64,000 bases of DNA from Halosimplex rubrum (GTDB taxonomy: Archaea; Halobacteriota; Halobacteria; Halobacteriales; Haloarculaceae), in assembly GCF_013415885.1 (NCBI RefSeq), contig NZ_CP058910.1:124001-188000 (forward strand), read 5' to 3'. Shown in pieces: positions 53,832 through 62,545 of this stretch; within the stretch, counting starts at the first letter, position 1; the number at the start of each line of letters is the position of its first letter. The notes below the pieces were generated by a model. That model did no database searches and was not told where the DNA came from. It saw only the letters and a list, made by a program, of their open reading frames with translations. The translations under genes were made by a program, and so were the position numbers.

Positions 53832-54005
53832 ATGAACGTTCCCTACGACCTGAACTCCTACGTCCGCGTGCTGAAACTGGCCAGCACGCCGTCGTGGGAA
53901 GAGTTCTCGCAAGTCGCGAAGATCGCCGGGGCCGGCATCATCCTCGTCGGCATCCTCGGCTTCCTGATCTTCGTGATCATGAACTTCGTGCCGGGGGGGC
54001 CCTGA
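53832..54005 (+). CDS. secE: Protein translocase subunit SecE
   Basis: SecE (Sec61-gamma type) is the small clamp of the SecY channel. The 57-residue protein has an N-terminal amphipathic helix ([26 protein letters not shown]) with the conserved V-R-V-L-K/A-x-x-S/T-P-S-W pattern, and one C-terminal transmembrane helix ([20 protein letters not shown]). The ATG at 53832 is the only suitable start. Its stop codon is followed by one nucleotide and then the spt5 ATG, so the two are coupled as in other archaea. Confidence 0.93.
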   Translation: MNVPYDLNSYVRVLKLASTPSWEEFSQVAKIAGAGIILVGILGFLIFVIMNFVPGGP

Positions 54006-54006
54006 G

Positions 54007-54444
54007 ATGGGCATCTTCGCCGTCAAGACCACGGCCAGCCAGGAGCGTACCGTCGCCGACATGATCATGAACCGCGAGGAAGAGTCGATCCACGCCGCGC
54101 TCGCCCCGGACTCGCTGACCTCCTACGTCATGGTCGAGGCCGACGAGTCGGCCGTCTTCGAGCGCATCTCCGACGAGATCCCTCACATGCGCGGCGTCGT
54201 CCCCGGGAAGTCGGGCATCGCCGAAGTCGAGCACTTCCTCTCGCCCAAGCCCGACGTGGAGGGTATCGCCGAGGGGGACATCGTCGAACTCATCGCCGGC
54301 CCGTTCAAGGGCGAGAAGGCCCAGGTCCAGCGCATCGACGAGGGCAAAGACCAGGTCACCGTCGAGCTGTACGAGGCAACCGTCCCGATCCCGGTCACCG
54401 TCCGCGGCGACCAGATCCGCGTGCTGGACTCCGAAGAGCGGTAG
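54007..54444 (+). CDS. spt5: Transcription elongation factor Spt5 (archaeal NusG)
   Basis: The 145-residue protein has the NGN domain ([21 protein letters not shown]... [16 protein letters not shown]) and the KOW domain ([45 protein letters not shown]). Spt5 with Spt4 stabilises elongating RNA polymerase and couples transcription to translation. It is the last gene of the secE-spt5 unit. Its final codons (DSEER-stop) lie inside the first hairpin of the 3' array, and this 47-bp segment is repeated 127 bp downstream. Confidence 0.95.
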   Translation: MGIFAVKTTASQERTVADMIMNREEESIHAALAPDSLTSYVMVEADESAVFERISDEIPHMRGVVPGKSGIAEVEHFLSPKPDVEGIAEGDIVELIAGPFKGEKAQVQRIDEGKDQVTVELYEATVPIPVTVRGDQIRVLDSEER

Positions 54445-54600
54445 ACCCGCTCTTCGTGCTCTCGTTCGCTTCGCTCACGAGAATAGCGAGGAACGCTGAG
54501 CGCAGCGAAGCGTTCCTCGGACCACGTGAACGGGCGCACCGCGCCCGTGAACTGACTCCGAAGAGCGGTAGACCCGCTCTTCGTGCTCTCGTTCGCTTCG
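54427..54600 (+). repeat. 47-bp direct repeat including the spt5 stop codon
   Basis: Bases 54427-54473 and 54554-54600 are identical over 47 bp (from GACTCCGAAGAGCGGTAGAC to TTCGCTTCG). Copy 1 contains the last five spt5 codons and the stop; copy 2 lies in non-coding sequence 127 bp further on. Each copy carries the same 9-bp stem. Confidence 0.92.
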
Positions 54601-54710
54601 TCTTCGCGCGGCAGTACCGCGCGAATGGCCCGAGAGACCGACGGTCTCTCGCGACTCACGAGGACGCAGCGAGTCGCGCTTTTGCGCTTTTTGCCCCATC
54701 TTTTTCGAGG
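54433..54710 (+). terminator. Array of seven hairpins and T-tracts after spt5
   Basis: Stems are 54433-54455 (GAAGAGCGG/CCGCTCTTC, spt5 stop in the loop), 54487-54519 (CGAGGAACGCT/AGCGTTCCTCG, 11 bp), 54530-54548 (ACGGGCGC/GCGCCCGT), 54560-54582 (copy of the first), 54603-54625 (TTCGCGCGG/CCGCGCGAA), 54631-54651 (CGAGAGACCG/CGGTCTCTCG, one-base loop) and 54650-54678 (CGCGACTC/GAGTCGCG). T-rich GCTTTTGCGCTTTTTGCCCC-like sequence follows to about 54710. The rest of the gap to 54797 shows nothing further. Confidence 0.75.
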
Positions 54711-54797
54711 CGAGTACCCGCGGTGAGTGCGGGGCCGACCGAAGGGAGGCTCCGAGGCGAACGGCGAACGGAGTGAGCCGTGAGCGGCGCGCCCGCT

Positions 54798-55661
54798 TCA
54801 CCGTCGGATCCACGCGGCGACGCGGTCGGTCCAGCGCGCGTCCGGGCCGCCGGACGCCGAGCGCGACTCGTCGGCGGCGCCGGCGACGAGACCGCCGACC
54901 GCGACCGCGACCGCCGCGAGCACGGCGCCGGCGACCACGTCGGTCGCCCAGTGGATGCCGAGGTACATCGTCGAGACGGCGATCGACGCGGCGAGGGCGG
55001 CGGCGACGGGGTACCAGCGCGGGAAGCTGTCGCGGTAGCGAGCGGCGACGAGCGCGACCGTCACCGACAGCGAGGTGTGCAGCGACGGGAAGACGTTCGT
55101 GTTCCGGTTGACGCGACCGGTCAGCAGCTGCGCCTGGGGCCAGTTCGCGTACAGCAGCGACTCGACGGCCTCGGGCGTGACGTTTCGGGGCCCGTAGGAG
55201 ATGAAGAGGACGTAACAGACGAGCCCGAGCGCGTAGTTGACCGCGTAGGCGACCAGCAGCGTCCGGACGGGGCGGTCGTCCTCGCAGGCGAGGTAGGCGA
55301 CGACGGGGAACGTCAGCAGGAAGGCGTAGCCGAAGACGTAGACGGCGCTGAAGTAGGCGGTCAGCGGCGGCGAGGCGAACGACTGGAGCCAGGCGACGAA
55401 CCCGCCTTCCAGCGCGTAGATCGCCCCGGTGATGTTCACGCCGATGAGCCAGGAGAGCTCGACGCCCACGTCGCGGACGACGCCGTTGACGGCGAGGACG
55501 ACGACCAGCAGGCCGAGCGTCGGCGCGACCGACCGGAAGTTCGCCCGAACCCGTGCGGGGGCGCCGAACAGGCCGTCGCGGCCGACGACCGCGACGAGTC
55601 CGAGCAGGTGCAGCGCGACGACGACGGCGGCGACCTGCGCGAGGACGGTGACCAGCCCCAT
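54798..55661 (-). CDS. PAP2-like phosphatase, second copy
   Basis: The 287-residue protein has about six helices and PAP2 signatures: FPSLHTSLSVTVAL (P-S-x-H) and MYLGIHWATDVVAGAV (x-H-x3-D). The N-terminal K-x6-R-P motif is weak, so it may be closer to the PAP2-3/inositol phosphorylceramide-synthase group than to the classic lipid phosphatase at 25106. Its ATG overlaps the stop of the peptide-binding protein gene by one base (TGATG), which suggests a common transcript. Possible role: removal of phosphate from a lipid-linked intermediate. Confidence 0.8.
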   Translation of the reverse strand: MGLVTVLAQVAAVVVALHLLGLVAVVGRDGLFGAPARVRANFRSVAPTLGLLVVVLAVNGVVRDVGVELSWLIGVNITGAIYALEGGFVAWLQSFASPPLTAYFSAVYVFGYAFLLTFPVVAYLACEDDRPVRTLLVAYAVNYALGLVCYVLFISYGPRNVTPEAVESLLYANWPQAQLLTGRVNRNTNVFPSLHTSLSVTVALVAARYRDSFPRWYPVAAALAASIAVSTMYLGIHWATDVVAGAVLAAVAVAVGGLVAGAADESRSASGGPDARWTDRVAAWIRR

Positions 55662-57523
55662 CAGTCCCGCTCCACGAGGGTGCCGTCGTCGTACTCGTAG
55701 CCGGCGTCGCGGAACGCCGCCCGCGCGGCGTCGGCGTCCACCGTGCCGTCCGATCCGAAGAAGGGCGTCACCGGGTGTTCGCCGTCGAACTGGAGGTCCG
55801 AGGGGACCAGCCCGGACCCGACCAGCGCGCTCGCCGCGGGCCAGGCGTAGCCGTCGAACACGTCCTCGACCAGCGCCCGCCGGTCGATCAGGTGCCCGAG
55901 CGTGTGCCGGAACCGGGGGTTCGTCAGCGGCGGCCGGCGCGTGTTGTAGCCGACGACGTACGGCGAGGGGGACCGCCCGACGACCAGGTCGACTCCCTCC
56001 GAGCGGCCGATCCGCGGGATCGTCTCGGCGCCGACGGCGGTCCCGGTCACGTCCGCGTCGCCGCTCGTGACCATCGAGACGGCCGTCTCGTCGGCGCCGA
56101 CGACGGTCACGTCGATCCGCTCGTACGGTGGAAACCCGTCCACGCCGCCGGGGAGGTCGGCGGGCGGATCGGTCGCGAGGAAGTGGTCGTCGAAGCGCTC
56201 GAACACGAGGCGGTCGCCGGGGACGTTGCGTTCGAAGGCGAACGGGCCGCTCCCGACGGGCGGGACGTTGTTGGTCACGAGCGCCTCCGAGGTGGCGCCG
56301 AAGTCGACGCCGCCGACCGAGGCCGGACCGGTCCGCTCGCGCCAGACGTGCTCGGGCAACACCGGGACCGTGAACGCGCCCGCCGCGACCGCGGCGGTGC
56401 AGTCGGCGAACCGGACCTCGACGGTCCGCCGGTCGAGCACCTCGGCGTCGGCGACGAGACTGCTCCGGCCCCGGAAGCGGGGGGCTGCCACGGCCGCGTC
56501 GCTGTCGGTCGCGGTGTCGGTCCCCTCGGTGGTCCGACCGAGCGTCACGTCAGAGAGCAGCGCGTAGGTGAGCGCCACGTCCGCTGCCGTCACCGGTTCG
56601 CCGTCGTGCCAGGTGAGCCCCTCGCGGAGCCGCACCCGCGCCCGGGGTCGCCCGTCGACGGTCTCGAACTCCCAGCCGTCGGCCAGCCACGGCTCGACCC
56701 CGCCGGACTCCGTCTCGTACCCCAGCGGGTCGTACAGCAGCCCGGTGAGGACGCCGGCCCACCGGAACTCCGCGGCCAGCGGGTTGAGGTTCTCGGTGGG
56801 TCGCCGGTCGGTGATAACCGTCCGGAGCGTCGCGGGGTCGGCGGGGGTGGCCGTGGCGGTCGCGGTGGCGCCCTCGCCGGCGGACTCCCGCCAGCCCTCG
56901 TCGAGGGAGAGATACCCCAGCGGCGAGCCGTAGTCGCTCCGGTGCCACCCGGTGAACCGCTCGCCGCGGACGGCCCGGATCTCGTCGGGGAACGCGACCA
57001 GCGAGAACGGCTGGGTCCGGGCGACGCTCCGCTGGATATCCGCCAGCGCCTCGCGCCGCGTCTCGCCGGTCGCGGTGCGCTGGTCGGCCAGCCGGTCGTC
57101 GACGTCGAGGTTCGCGTAGCCGAAGGGGTTCTGCCAGCCCGGCTCGGAGCCAAAGCGCGAGTGCAACAGCGCGTAGAGGCCGTCGCCGTCGCGGAGGCGA
57201 GCGGGGACCCGCCCGACGAACGCGTCGAAGTCGTTCCGGAGGAGCACCTGCCGGTACAGCTCCTCGGGGGCGACGGGCGTGACCGTCGATTCGAGGCCGC
57301 CAGCCCGGAACCACTCGGCGACCGACTGGGCGACCCGGAGCGCGTAGGGGTCGGCGTCGGCCGGGAGCGTCTTGATCCCGACCGACACCGGCGCCACCGA
57401 CTCCCAGCCGGTGGCCGCGCGCAGCCGGCGCATGCACCCGGCGGTCCCGAGGGTCGCCCCGGCGGCCAGCGACCGGAGCAGACGGCGACGGCGGCTCGAG
57501 GTCGGTTCGGATGACTCCCCCAT
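55661..57523 (-). CDS. ABC peptide/solute-binding lipoprotein, SBP_bac_5 type, Tat-exported
   Basis: The 620-residue protein starts with a Tat-type signal (SRRRRLLRSLAAGATLGTAGC: Arg-rich, hydrophobic, lipobox Cys at about 30). The rest follows the family 5 solute-binding plan: TLRTVITDRRPTENLNPLAAEFRWAG..., GLLYDPLGYETESGGVEPWLADGWEFE, VRLREGLTWHDGEPVTAADVALTYALL and PVGSGPFAFERNVPGDRLVFERFDDH. Such proteins bind oligopeptides, nickel or other solutes. No permease or ATPase is adjacent. The start at 57523 is favoured by the Tat signal; upstream in-frame sequence is Arg-rich. It is divergent from the arylsulfotransferase-like gene. Confidence 0.85.
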   Translation of the reverse strand: MGESSEPTSSRRRRLLRSLAAGATLGTAGCMRRLRAATGWESVAPVSVGIKTLPADADPYALRVAQSVAEWFRAGGLESTVTPVAPEELYRQVLLRNDFDAFVGRVPARLRDGDGLYALLHSRFGSEPGWQNPFGYANLDVDDRLADQRTATGETRREALADIQRSVARTQPFSLVAFPDEIRAVRGERFTGWHRSDYGSPLGYLSLDEGWRESAGEGATATATATPADPATLRTVITDRRPTENLNPLAAEFRWAGVLTGLLYDPLGYETESGGVEPWLADGWEFETVDGRPRARVRLREGLTWHDGEPVTAADVALTYALLSDVTLGRTTEGTDTATDSDAAVAAPRFRGRSSLVADAEVLDRRTVEVRFADCTAAVAAGAFTVPVLPEHVWRERTGPASVGGVDFGATSEALVTNNVPPVGSGPFAFERNVPGDRLVFERFDDHFLATDPPADLPGGVDGFPPYERIDVTVVGADETAVSMVTSGDADVTGTAVGAETIPRIGRSEGVDLVVGRSPSPYVVGYNTRRPPLTNPRFRHTLGHLIDRRALVEDVFDGYAWPAASALVGSGLVPSDLQFDGEHPVTPFFGSDGTVDADAARAAFRDAGYEYDDGTLVERD

Positions 57524-57643
57524 CTCCCCGCGGGTTCGGGAGCGACGGCTAAGTTCCTTCGGTCTGCACACGACGAGCGACGCCGTACGCCGGCCGCAGC
57601 CGCCAGCGATCCATCTTAGTAGCCCGGCGTCGTCCAACCGAGC

Positions 57644-59029
57644 ATGTCCGACCGACGGACCGTCCGACTGTCGCTGGCCGCGGTCGTACTCCTCGCAGCG
57701 GGGACCGTCGCGGTCGGATACGTCGCGGCCGAGCGGTCGAGCGACCGGGTGACCGGCGACCCGTCGGTCGAGCAGGCGCTGCGGTCGGGAGACAACTCGC
57801 CGGTCGTCGGCCCCCGCGACAACCGCACCGTGGTCGCGACCGACTCGAACGCCTTCGTCAGCGACGAGAACGACGGCCCGCGCGCCCAGGCCGAACTCGT
57901 CGCGTTCGACCGCGACGGGAGCGTCTACTACCACGAGAACGACCACACCCGCTACTGGGACGTCGACCCCGTCGCCGGGACGAACTCGACGGTCGAGTTC
58001 GTCTACGCCGACCACCTCGACGCCGAGGAGTGCGACGGCTCCGTCTGCACGCGCAACGGCGTCGAGCGCGTCAACCTCACCACCGGCGAGTCGACCGACG
58101 TATTCAGCCGCGTCACGCCCGGCAAGCACTCGACCCGCTGGCACGACGTCGACCGGATCGACGACGAGCGCCTGCTCGTCGCCGACATCGACCGCGACCG
58201 CGTCTTCGTCGTCAACACGACGACGGAGCTGATCACCTGGGAGTGGGGCGCCCAGGCCGCCTTCGACGTCGACAGCGGCGGCCCCTTCCCCGCCGACTGG
58301 ACGCACCTCAACGACGTGGAACACGTCGAGATAGCGGGTCGCGACGCCGCGATGGTCAGCCTCCGCAACCACGACCAGGTCGCCTTCGTCGACTTCGAGC
58401 GGGGGCTGATGGAGAACTGGACGCTCGGCGAGGACGGCGACCACGACACCCTCTACGAGCAGCACAACCCCGATTACGTCCCGCCCGAGCGGGGCGGCCC
58501 CGCCCTCCTCGTGGCCGACTCCGAGAACGGCCGCGTCGTCGAGTACCAGCGCGAGGACGGGGAGTGGAACCGGTCGTGGACCTGGAGCGACGCGCGCATG
58601 CAGTGGCCGCGGGACGCCGACCGCCTGCCGAACGGCCACACGCTGGTCACCGACTCCAACGGCGACCGGGCCTTCGAGGTGGACCGGTCGGGCGAGGTGG
58701 TGTGGACCGCCACGATCGGGTTCCCCTACGAGGCCGAACGGCTGGGGACCGGCGCGGAGAGCGCGGGCGGCCGGAGCGCGGCCACGCTCGACCTGCCGAG
58801 TCGGGAGCCGGACCGGGCGAACCTGTCGCTGTCCGGCCGCGCCATGGCGTCGCTGCCGCCGTCGGTCGAAAACGGGATCGCCTACGTCTTCCCGCGCTGG
58901 GTCGGCCCCCTCGAAGGGGTCGCCGTCGTCGCGCTCGTCGCCGCCGTCCTCCTCTGGGCCCGCCTGGAGTACCGCTGGTCGAACGCGTCGGTCGGGATCC
59001 GGAACCCGCTCCGGATCGAACGGAGATGA
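57644..59029 (+). CDS. Arylsulfotransferase-like membrane-anchored protein
   Basis: The 461-residue protein has an N-terminal membrane helix (about 7-27), a repetitive beta-propeller-type domain with SVYYHENDHTRYWDVDP, GKHSTRWHDVDRIDDERLLVADIDRDRVFVVN, WTHLNDVEHVEIAGRDAAMVSLRNHDQVAFVD and WPRDADRLPNGHTLVTDSNGDRAFEVD, and a C-terminal helix (about 427-447). This matches the ASST/arylsulfotransferase (PQQ-like propeller) family, where a His transfers sulfate between phenolic compounds. Outside-facing location is likely. Its 3' end overlaps the next gene (ATGA). Whether it is a sulfotransferase or a non-enzymatic propeller is open. Confidence 0.75.
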   Translation: MSDRRTVRLSLAAVVLLAAGTVAVGYVAAERSSDRVTGDPSVEQALRSGDNSPVVGPRDNRTVVATDSNAFVSDENDGPRAQAELVAFDRDGSVYYHENDHTRYWDVDPVAGTNSTVEFVYADHLDAEECDGSVCTRNGVERVNLTTGESTDVFSRVTPGKHSTRWHDVDRIDDERLLVADIDRDRVFVVNTTTELITWEWGAQAAFDVDSGGPFPADWTHLNDVEHVEIAGRDAAMVSLRNHDQVAFVDFERGLMENWTLGEDGDHDTLYEQHNPDYVPPERGGPALLVADSENGRVVEYQREDGEWNRSWTWSDARMQWPRDADRLPNGHTLVTDSNGDRAFEVDRSGEVVWTATIGFPYEAERLGTGAESAGGRSAATLDLPSREPDRANLSLSGRAMASLPPSVENGIAYVFPRWVGPLEGVAVVALVAAVLLWARLEYRWSNASVGIRNPLRIERR

Positions 59030-60609
59030 CGGCGGCCGACACCATCGACCGCGACCGGTCGCTCGCGCTGGCCGCTCGACTGCGCCACGCGACACCGCTG
59101 GACGGGCGCGACGCGCGGTGGCTGGGACTGGCGCTGCTCCCGGGCGTCGTCGTCGTCGCCGTCTACCTGACGACCAACCCCTATCCGGCCTACGGCGGCG
59201 GGCTGTACGCGCGGATCGCCGCCGCGATCGCCGCGAACGGGTACGCCCCGCCCGCGACGGTCGACGGCTACGCGGTCACCGTCCCCTTCGCGTACCCGCC
59301 GCTGGGGTTCTACGTCTTCGCGCTCGCCCTCGACCTGGGGTTCGACCCCGTCACCGTCACCCGGTTTCTGCCCTCCCTCGCCGTCGTCGCGGCGCTGGTG
59401 CCGGCGTACCTGCTCGGACGGGACCACACCGACTCGCGTCCGGCCGGGACCGCGACCGCGGCGCTGATAGCGCTGAACCCGCAGGTGCTGGAGTGGCACG
59501 TCTCCGCGGGCGGCGTCGTCCGCGGGTTCGCCTTCCTGTACGCCCTGACCGCGGTCTACGCCGGGTATCACGTCTTCACCGGCGGCGGTCGGCGAGCGCT
59601 GCTGGGGGGCGCCGTCGCGGTCGCGCTAACGGGGCTCACCCACCCGACCTACACCCTGTTCGTCGTCGCGAGCTATCTCGTGTTCTGGGGCGGGCTCGAC
59701 CGGACGCTCGGGGGACTCGCCCGGGGGACGGCCGTCGGCGTCGGCGCGCTCGCGCTGGCGAGCCCCTGGCTCGGCTGGGTCGTCGCGACCCACGGCCCCG
59801 GCGTCTTCACCGCGGCCGCCGGGACCCACGGCGGGCTCGGCGGCGGCCTCGACGCCCTCCTCGCCGGTCCCTCGTGGGTCAGGCTCGTTCCGCTCGCGCT
59901 CGCCGGCGGGGCGCTGGCGCTCCGCCGCGACGCGACGGTGGCGGCCTGGGTCGTCGTCGCGACGCTGCTGTTCTTCCAGGTCCGGTTCGCCTACGCCGTC
60001 GGCGCCCTGGCGGTAGCGGTCGCGGGCGTCGGCGTCGCCGAGCGCCTCGCCCGGCGGGAGGGGAGCGCGTTCGCCTCGCCGGACCGCCGCGCCGCCGCTG
60101 CCGCGGCGCTCGTCGCCCTCGCGACCGTCGCCGGCGGGGCGTCCTTCGCCGCGGCGACGACGTCGACGACCGACGCGACCACGCCCTCGTTCCTGGACGA
60201 CGAGTCGGTCGCGGCCGCCGAGTGGGCGGCCGCCGAGACGCACGCTGGCGCGCGATTCCTCGTGCTCGGCGACGCCGCCGAGTGGTTCCCCGCGCTGTCG
60301 GACCGGTCGATCGCCGTCGGCCCGTGGGGCGTCGAGTGGGTCAGCGCGACCGCCTACGACCGCCAGTTGGCCGCGTTCAGGGCCGCCTCGACGTGCGACA
60401 GCGCCGCCTGCGTCGCGTCGGCGGTCGCGACCGTCGACGCCGACCCCGACTACGTCGTCGTCCCGAAGGGCCGCTACACCGTCCGCGGCGTCGGTGTCGT
60501 TCAGTTCGGCACGCTCGACCGCTCGTTCGCGGTCGCCGACGGGTGGACGCGCGTCCACGGGAACGACGGGGTCGCGATCTATCGAGCGACTCCCGACGCC
60601 GACGAGTGA
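59026..60609 (+). CDS. Polytopic GT-C-like membrane glycosyltransferase candidate
   Basis: The 527-residue protein has ten or more membrane helices (for example LLPGVVVVAVYL, PYPAYGGGLYARIAAAIAANGYAPP, LTGLTHPTYTLFVVASYLVFW, AVAVAGVGVAERL) and a soluble C-terminal domain (about 400-527) after YDRQLAAFRAAS. The topology and the early acidic-poor loop resemble lipid-linked-sugar glycosyltransferases of the GT-C fold, but no DxD or E motif is unmistakable. ATGA overlap with the arylsulfotransferase-like gene shows coupling. Together they may modify an extracellular glycan or lipid, one adding sugar and the other sulfate. This is inference from topology and context. Confidence 0.6.
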   Translation: MTAADTIDRDRSLALAARLRHATPLDGRDARWLGLALLPGVVVVAVYLTTNPYPAYGGGLYARIAAAIAANGYAPPATVDGYAVTVPFAYPPLGFYVFALALDLGFDPVTVTRFLPSLAVVAALVPAYLLGRDHTDSRPAGTATAALIALNPQVLEWHVSAGGVVRGFAFLYALTAVYAGYHVFTGGGRRALLGGAVAVALTGLTHPTYTLFVVASYLVFWGGLDRTLGGLARGTAVGVGALALASPWLGWVVATHGPGVFTAAAGTHGGLGGGLDALLAGPSWVRLVPLALAGGALALRRDATVAAWVVVATLLFFQVRFAYAVGALAVAVAGVGVAERLARREGSAFASPDRRAAAAAALVALATVAGGASFAAATTSTTDATTPSFLDDESVAAAEWAAAETHAGARFLVLGDAAEWFPALSDRSIAVGPWGVEWVSATAYDRQLAAFRAASTCDSAACVASAVATVDADPDYVVVPKGRYTVRGVGVVQFGTLDRSFAVADGWTRVHGNDGVAIYRATPDADE

Positions 60610-60701
60610 CGGATCGGTACGGCGCCGCCCAATCGCGTCGGCGCTCGCCCAACGAAAAAACACTTACATCGGCCCCGTGTTCCGGGTGACGAGTACGACA
60701 C

Positions 60702-61667
60702 ATGCCCTCCATCCAGACGAACGGACTGACGAAGACCTTCGGCGAGGACGTGGTCGCCGTCGACGACCTCGACCTCACTATCGAGGAAGGCGAGATCTTC
60801 GGCTTCCTCGGGCCCAACGGCGCGGGGAAGTCGACGACGATCAACATGCTGCTCGACTTCATCCGGCCGACCGCGGGGTCGGCCCAGGTGTTCGGCATGG
60901 ACGCCCAGCGCGAGTGCGCCGCCATCCGCGAGCGCATCGGCGTCCTCCCCGAAGGGTACGGCTTCGACGACTACCTCACCGGCCGCGAGTACATGGAGTG
61001 GGCCGTCGAGACCAAGGACGCCGACGACGACCCCGAACGGCTGCTCGACCTCGTGGGCATCCGCGACGACGCGGGCCGCGTGGCCGCCGGCTACTCGAAG
61101 GGGATGCAACAGCGCCTCGCGTTCGGGATGGCGCTGGCCGACGACCCCGATCTGTTGATCCTCGACGAGCCCTCGACGGGGCTGGACCCCAACGGCATCC
61201 AGCACATGCGGTCGGTCATCCGCGACCGCGCCAGTGAGGGGACGACCGTCTTCTTCTCCAGTCACATCCTCTCGGAGGTCGAGGCGGTCTGTGACCGCGT
61301 CGGCGTGATGAACGAGGGGGAACTGGTCGCCATCGACTCCATCGAGGGGCTGCGCGAGAGCGCGACCGGCCAGGCCACCATCGAACTGGAGTGCGCCGAG
61401 GCGCCGCGAGCCGACGGGGTCGCCGACATCCCGGGCGTCTCGGCGGTCGACGTGGCCGACACGACGCTGACCGCCGAGTGTTCCGACCCGAGCGCGAAGG
61501 TCGAGGTGGTCAAGCGAGTCGACGAGCGGGTCGAGGTCGTCGACATCCTCGCGGACAACACCTCGCTGGAGGAGCTGTTCAACCAGTTCACCGGCGGCGG
61601 CCGCGACGGCGACGGCTCGGTCGGCGAGGGGATCGACCTCGAAGACGCCCAGGGGGCCTCGGCATGA
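60702..61667 (+). CDS. ABC transporter ATP-binding protein
   Basis: The 321-residue protein is a typical ABC-2 partner ATPase: Walker A FLGPNGAGKSTTINML, signature YSKGMQQRLAFGMALADDPDLLILDEPSTGLDPNG (signature plus Walker B), D-loop, and the switch His in VFFSSHILSEVEAVC. A C-terminal region (about 230-321) with MNEGELVAIDSIEGLRES and TTLTAECSDPSAKVEVVKRVDE resembles the DUF4162-type C-terminal domain. It exports an unknown substrate with the downstream permease, whose ATG overlaps its stop by 4 nt. Upstream AAAAAACACTTACATC (60654-60669) may be its promoter. Confidence 0.9.
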   Translation: MPSIQTNGLTKTFGEDVVAVDDLDLTIEEGEIFGFLGPNGAGKSTTINMLLDFIRPTAGSAQVFGMDAQRECAAIRERIGVLPEGYGFDDYLTGREYMEWAVETKDADDDPERLLDLVGIRDDAGRVAAGYSKGMQQRLAFGMALADDPDLLILDEPSTGLDPNGIQHMRSVIRDRASEGTTVFFSSHILSEVEAVCDRVGVMNEGELVAIDSIEGLRESATGQATIELECAEAPRADGVADIPGVSAVDVADTTLTAECSDPSAKVEVVKRVDERVEVVDILADNTSLEELFNQFTGGGRDGDGSVGEGIDLEDAQGASA

Positions 61668-62545
61668 GTACGGTCACGGTCGCCAAGAAGGACTTCAAGG
61701 CCGCCCGCCGGTCGAAGCTGCTCTGGGCGGCGGCGATCGTCCTCGGCCTGATCGCGGCGTTCGTCGGCTACGTCTCCGGGAACGCGTCCGGCGGCGACGC
61801 CGCGCAGGTCCGGGCGCTCTTTCGCGTCCTGACGCTGCTGCTCGCCGTCCTCCTGCCGATCGTCGCGCTGGTGGCGAGCTATCTCGCCATCGCGGGCGAG
61901 CGCGAGGGCGGCGGGATCAAGTTCCTGCTCTCCCTGCCGAACACCCGCCGGAGCGTCTTCGTCGGGAAGCTGCTGAGCCGCAACGGCATCGTCGCCGGCG
62001 GCGTCGCGTTCATGTACGTCGCGGCGATCAGCACGGCGCTGACCCGCCACGGGGCGTTCCCGGCCGCCGTCGTCTTCGGGACGCTGCTGATAACGCTCGC
62101 CTACGGGTCGACGTTCGTCAGCATCGCGCTGGCGATGTCCTCGGCGGCCGCCTCCCGCAGCCGCGCCATCGCCGGCGCCTTCGGGACGTACTTCCTGCTG
62201 GTCATCCTCTACGTCTTCCCGGTCGCGTCGGTCGGCGACATCGCCCGCTGGCTCCACACGACCCTGCTCGGCGCCAGTCCGAACCCCGACCTGTACAACG
62301 CCGTCCAGTACACCAGCCCGTATCTGGCCTACCGCAAGGCCGTCAACCTCGTGATGCCGGCCGAGATGCGCCAGATCGTCTTCTATTCGAGCCTGCCCGA
62401 CGACATCAGCTACGGGTCGCCGGCGGCCAACGAGGTGTTGCCGCTGTACCTGCAGGACCAGGCCTCGCTGGTCGTCCTCGCCTTCTGGCTGGTGGTACCG
62501 CTCGCGATCGGCTACGCGCTGTTCGAGAGGGCTGATCTCGAATGA
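61664..62545 (+). CDS. ABC-2 type permease
   Basis: The 293-residue protein has six hydrophobic segments (about 20-42, 53-75, 98-118, 127-150, 158-180, 265-285). ABC-2 features are visible in KDFKAARRSKLLWAAA and LAIAGEREGGGIKFLLSLPNTRRSVFVGKL, where the S-L-P-x-x-R-x-x-x-F-x-G-K loop is typical of ABC-2 exporters. It is encoded between the ATPase and the 192-residue partner, both with 4-nt ATGA overlaps, so all three form one operon. The substrate is unknown; many haloarchaeal ABC-2 systems export drugs, lipids or copper-site maturation factors. Confidence 0.9.
   Translation: MSTVTVAKKDFKAARRSKLLWAAAIVLGLIAAFVGYVSGNASGGDAAQVRALFRVLTLLLAVLLPIVALVASYLAIAGEREGGGIKFLLSLPNTRRSVFVGKLLSRNGIVAGGVAFMYVAAISTALTRHGAFPAAVVFGTLLITLAYGSTFVSIALAMSSAAASRSRAIAGAFGTYFLLVILYVFPVASVGDIARWLHTTLLGASPNPDLYNAVQYTSPYLAYRKAVNLVMPAEMRQIVFYSSLPDDISYGSPAANEVLPLYLQDQASLVVLAFWLVVPLAIGYALFERADLE

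Noticed and set aside
57524-59095. N-terminal extension of the solute-binding protein (to 59095)
   Set aside because: The 524 extra residues are antisense to the arylsulfotransferase-like gene, and the Tat signal clearly begins at 57523.
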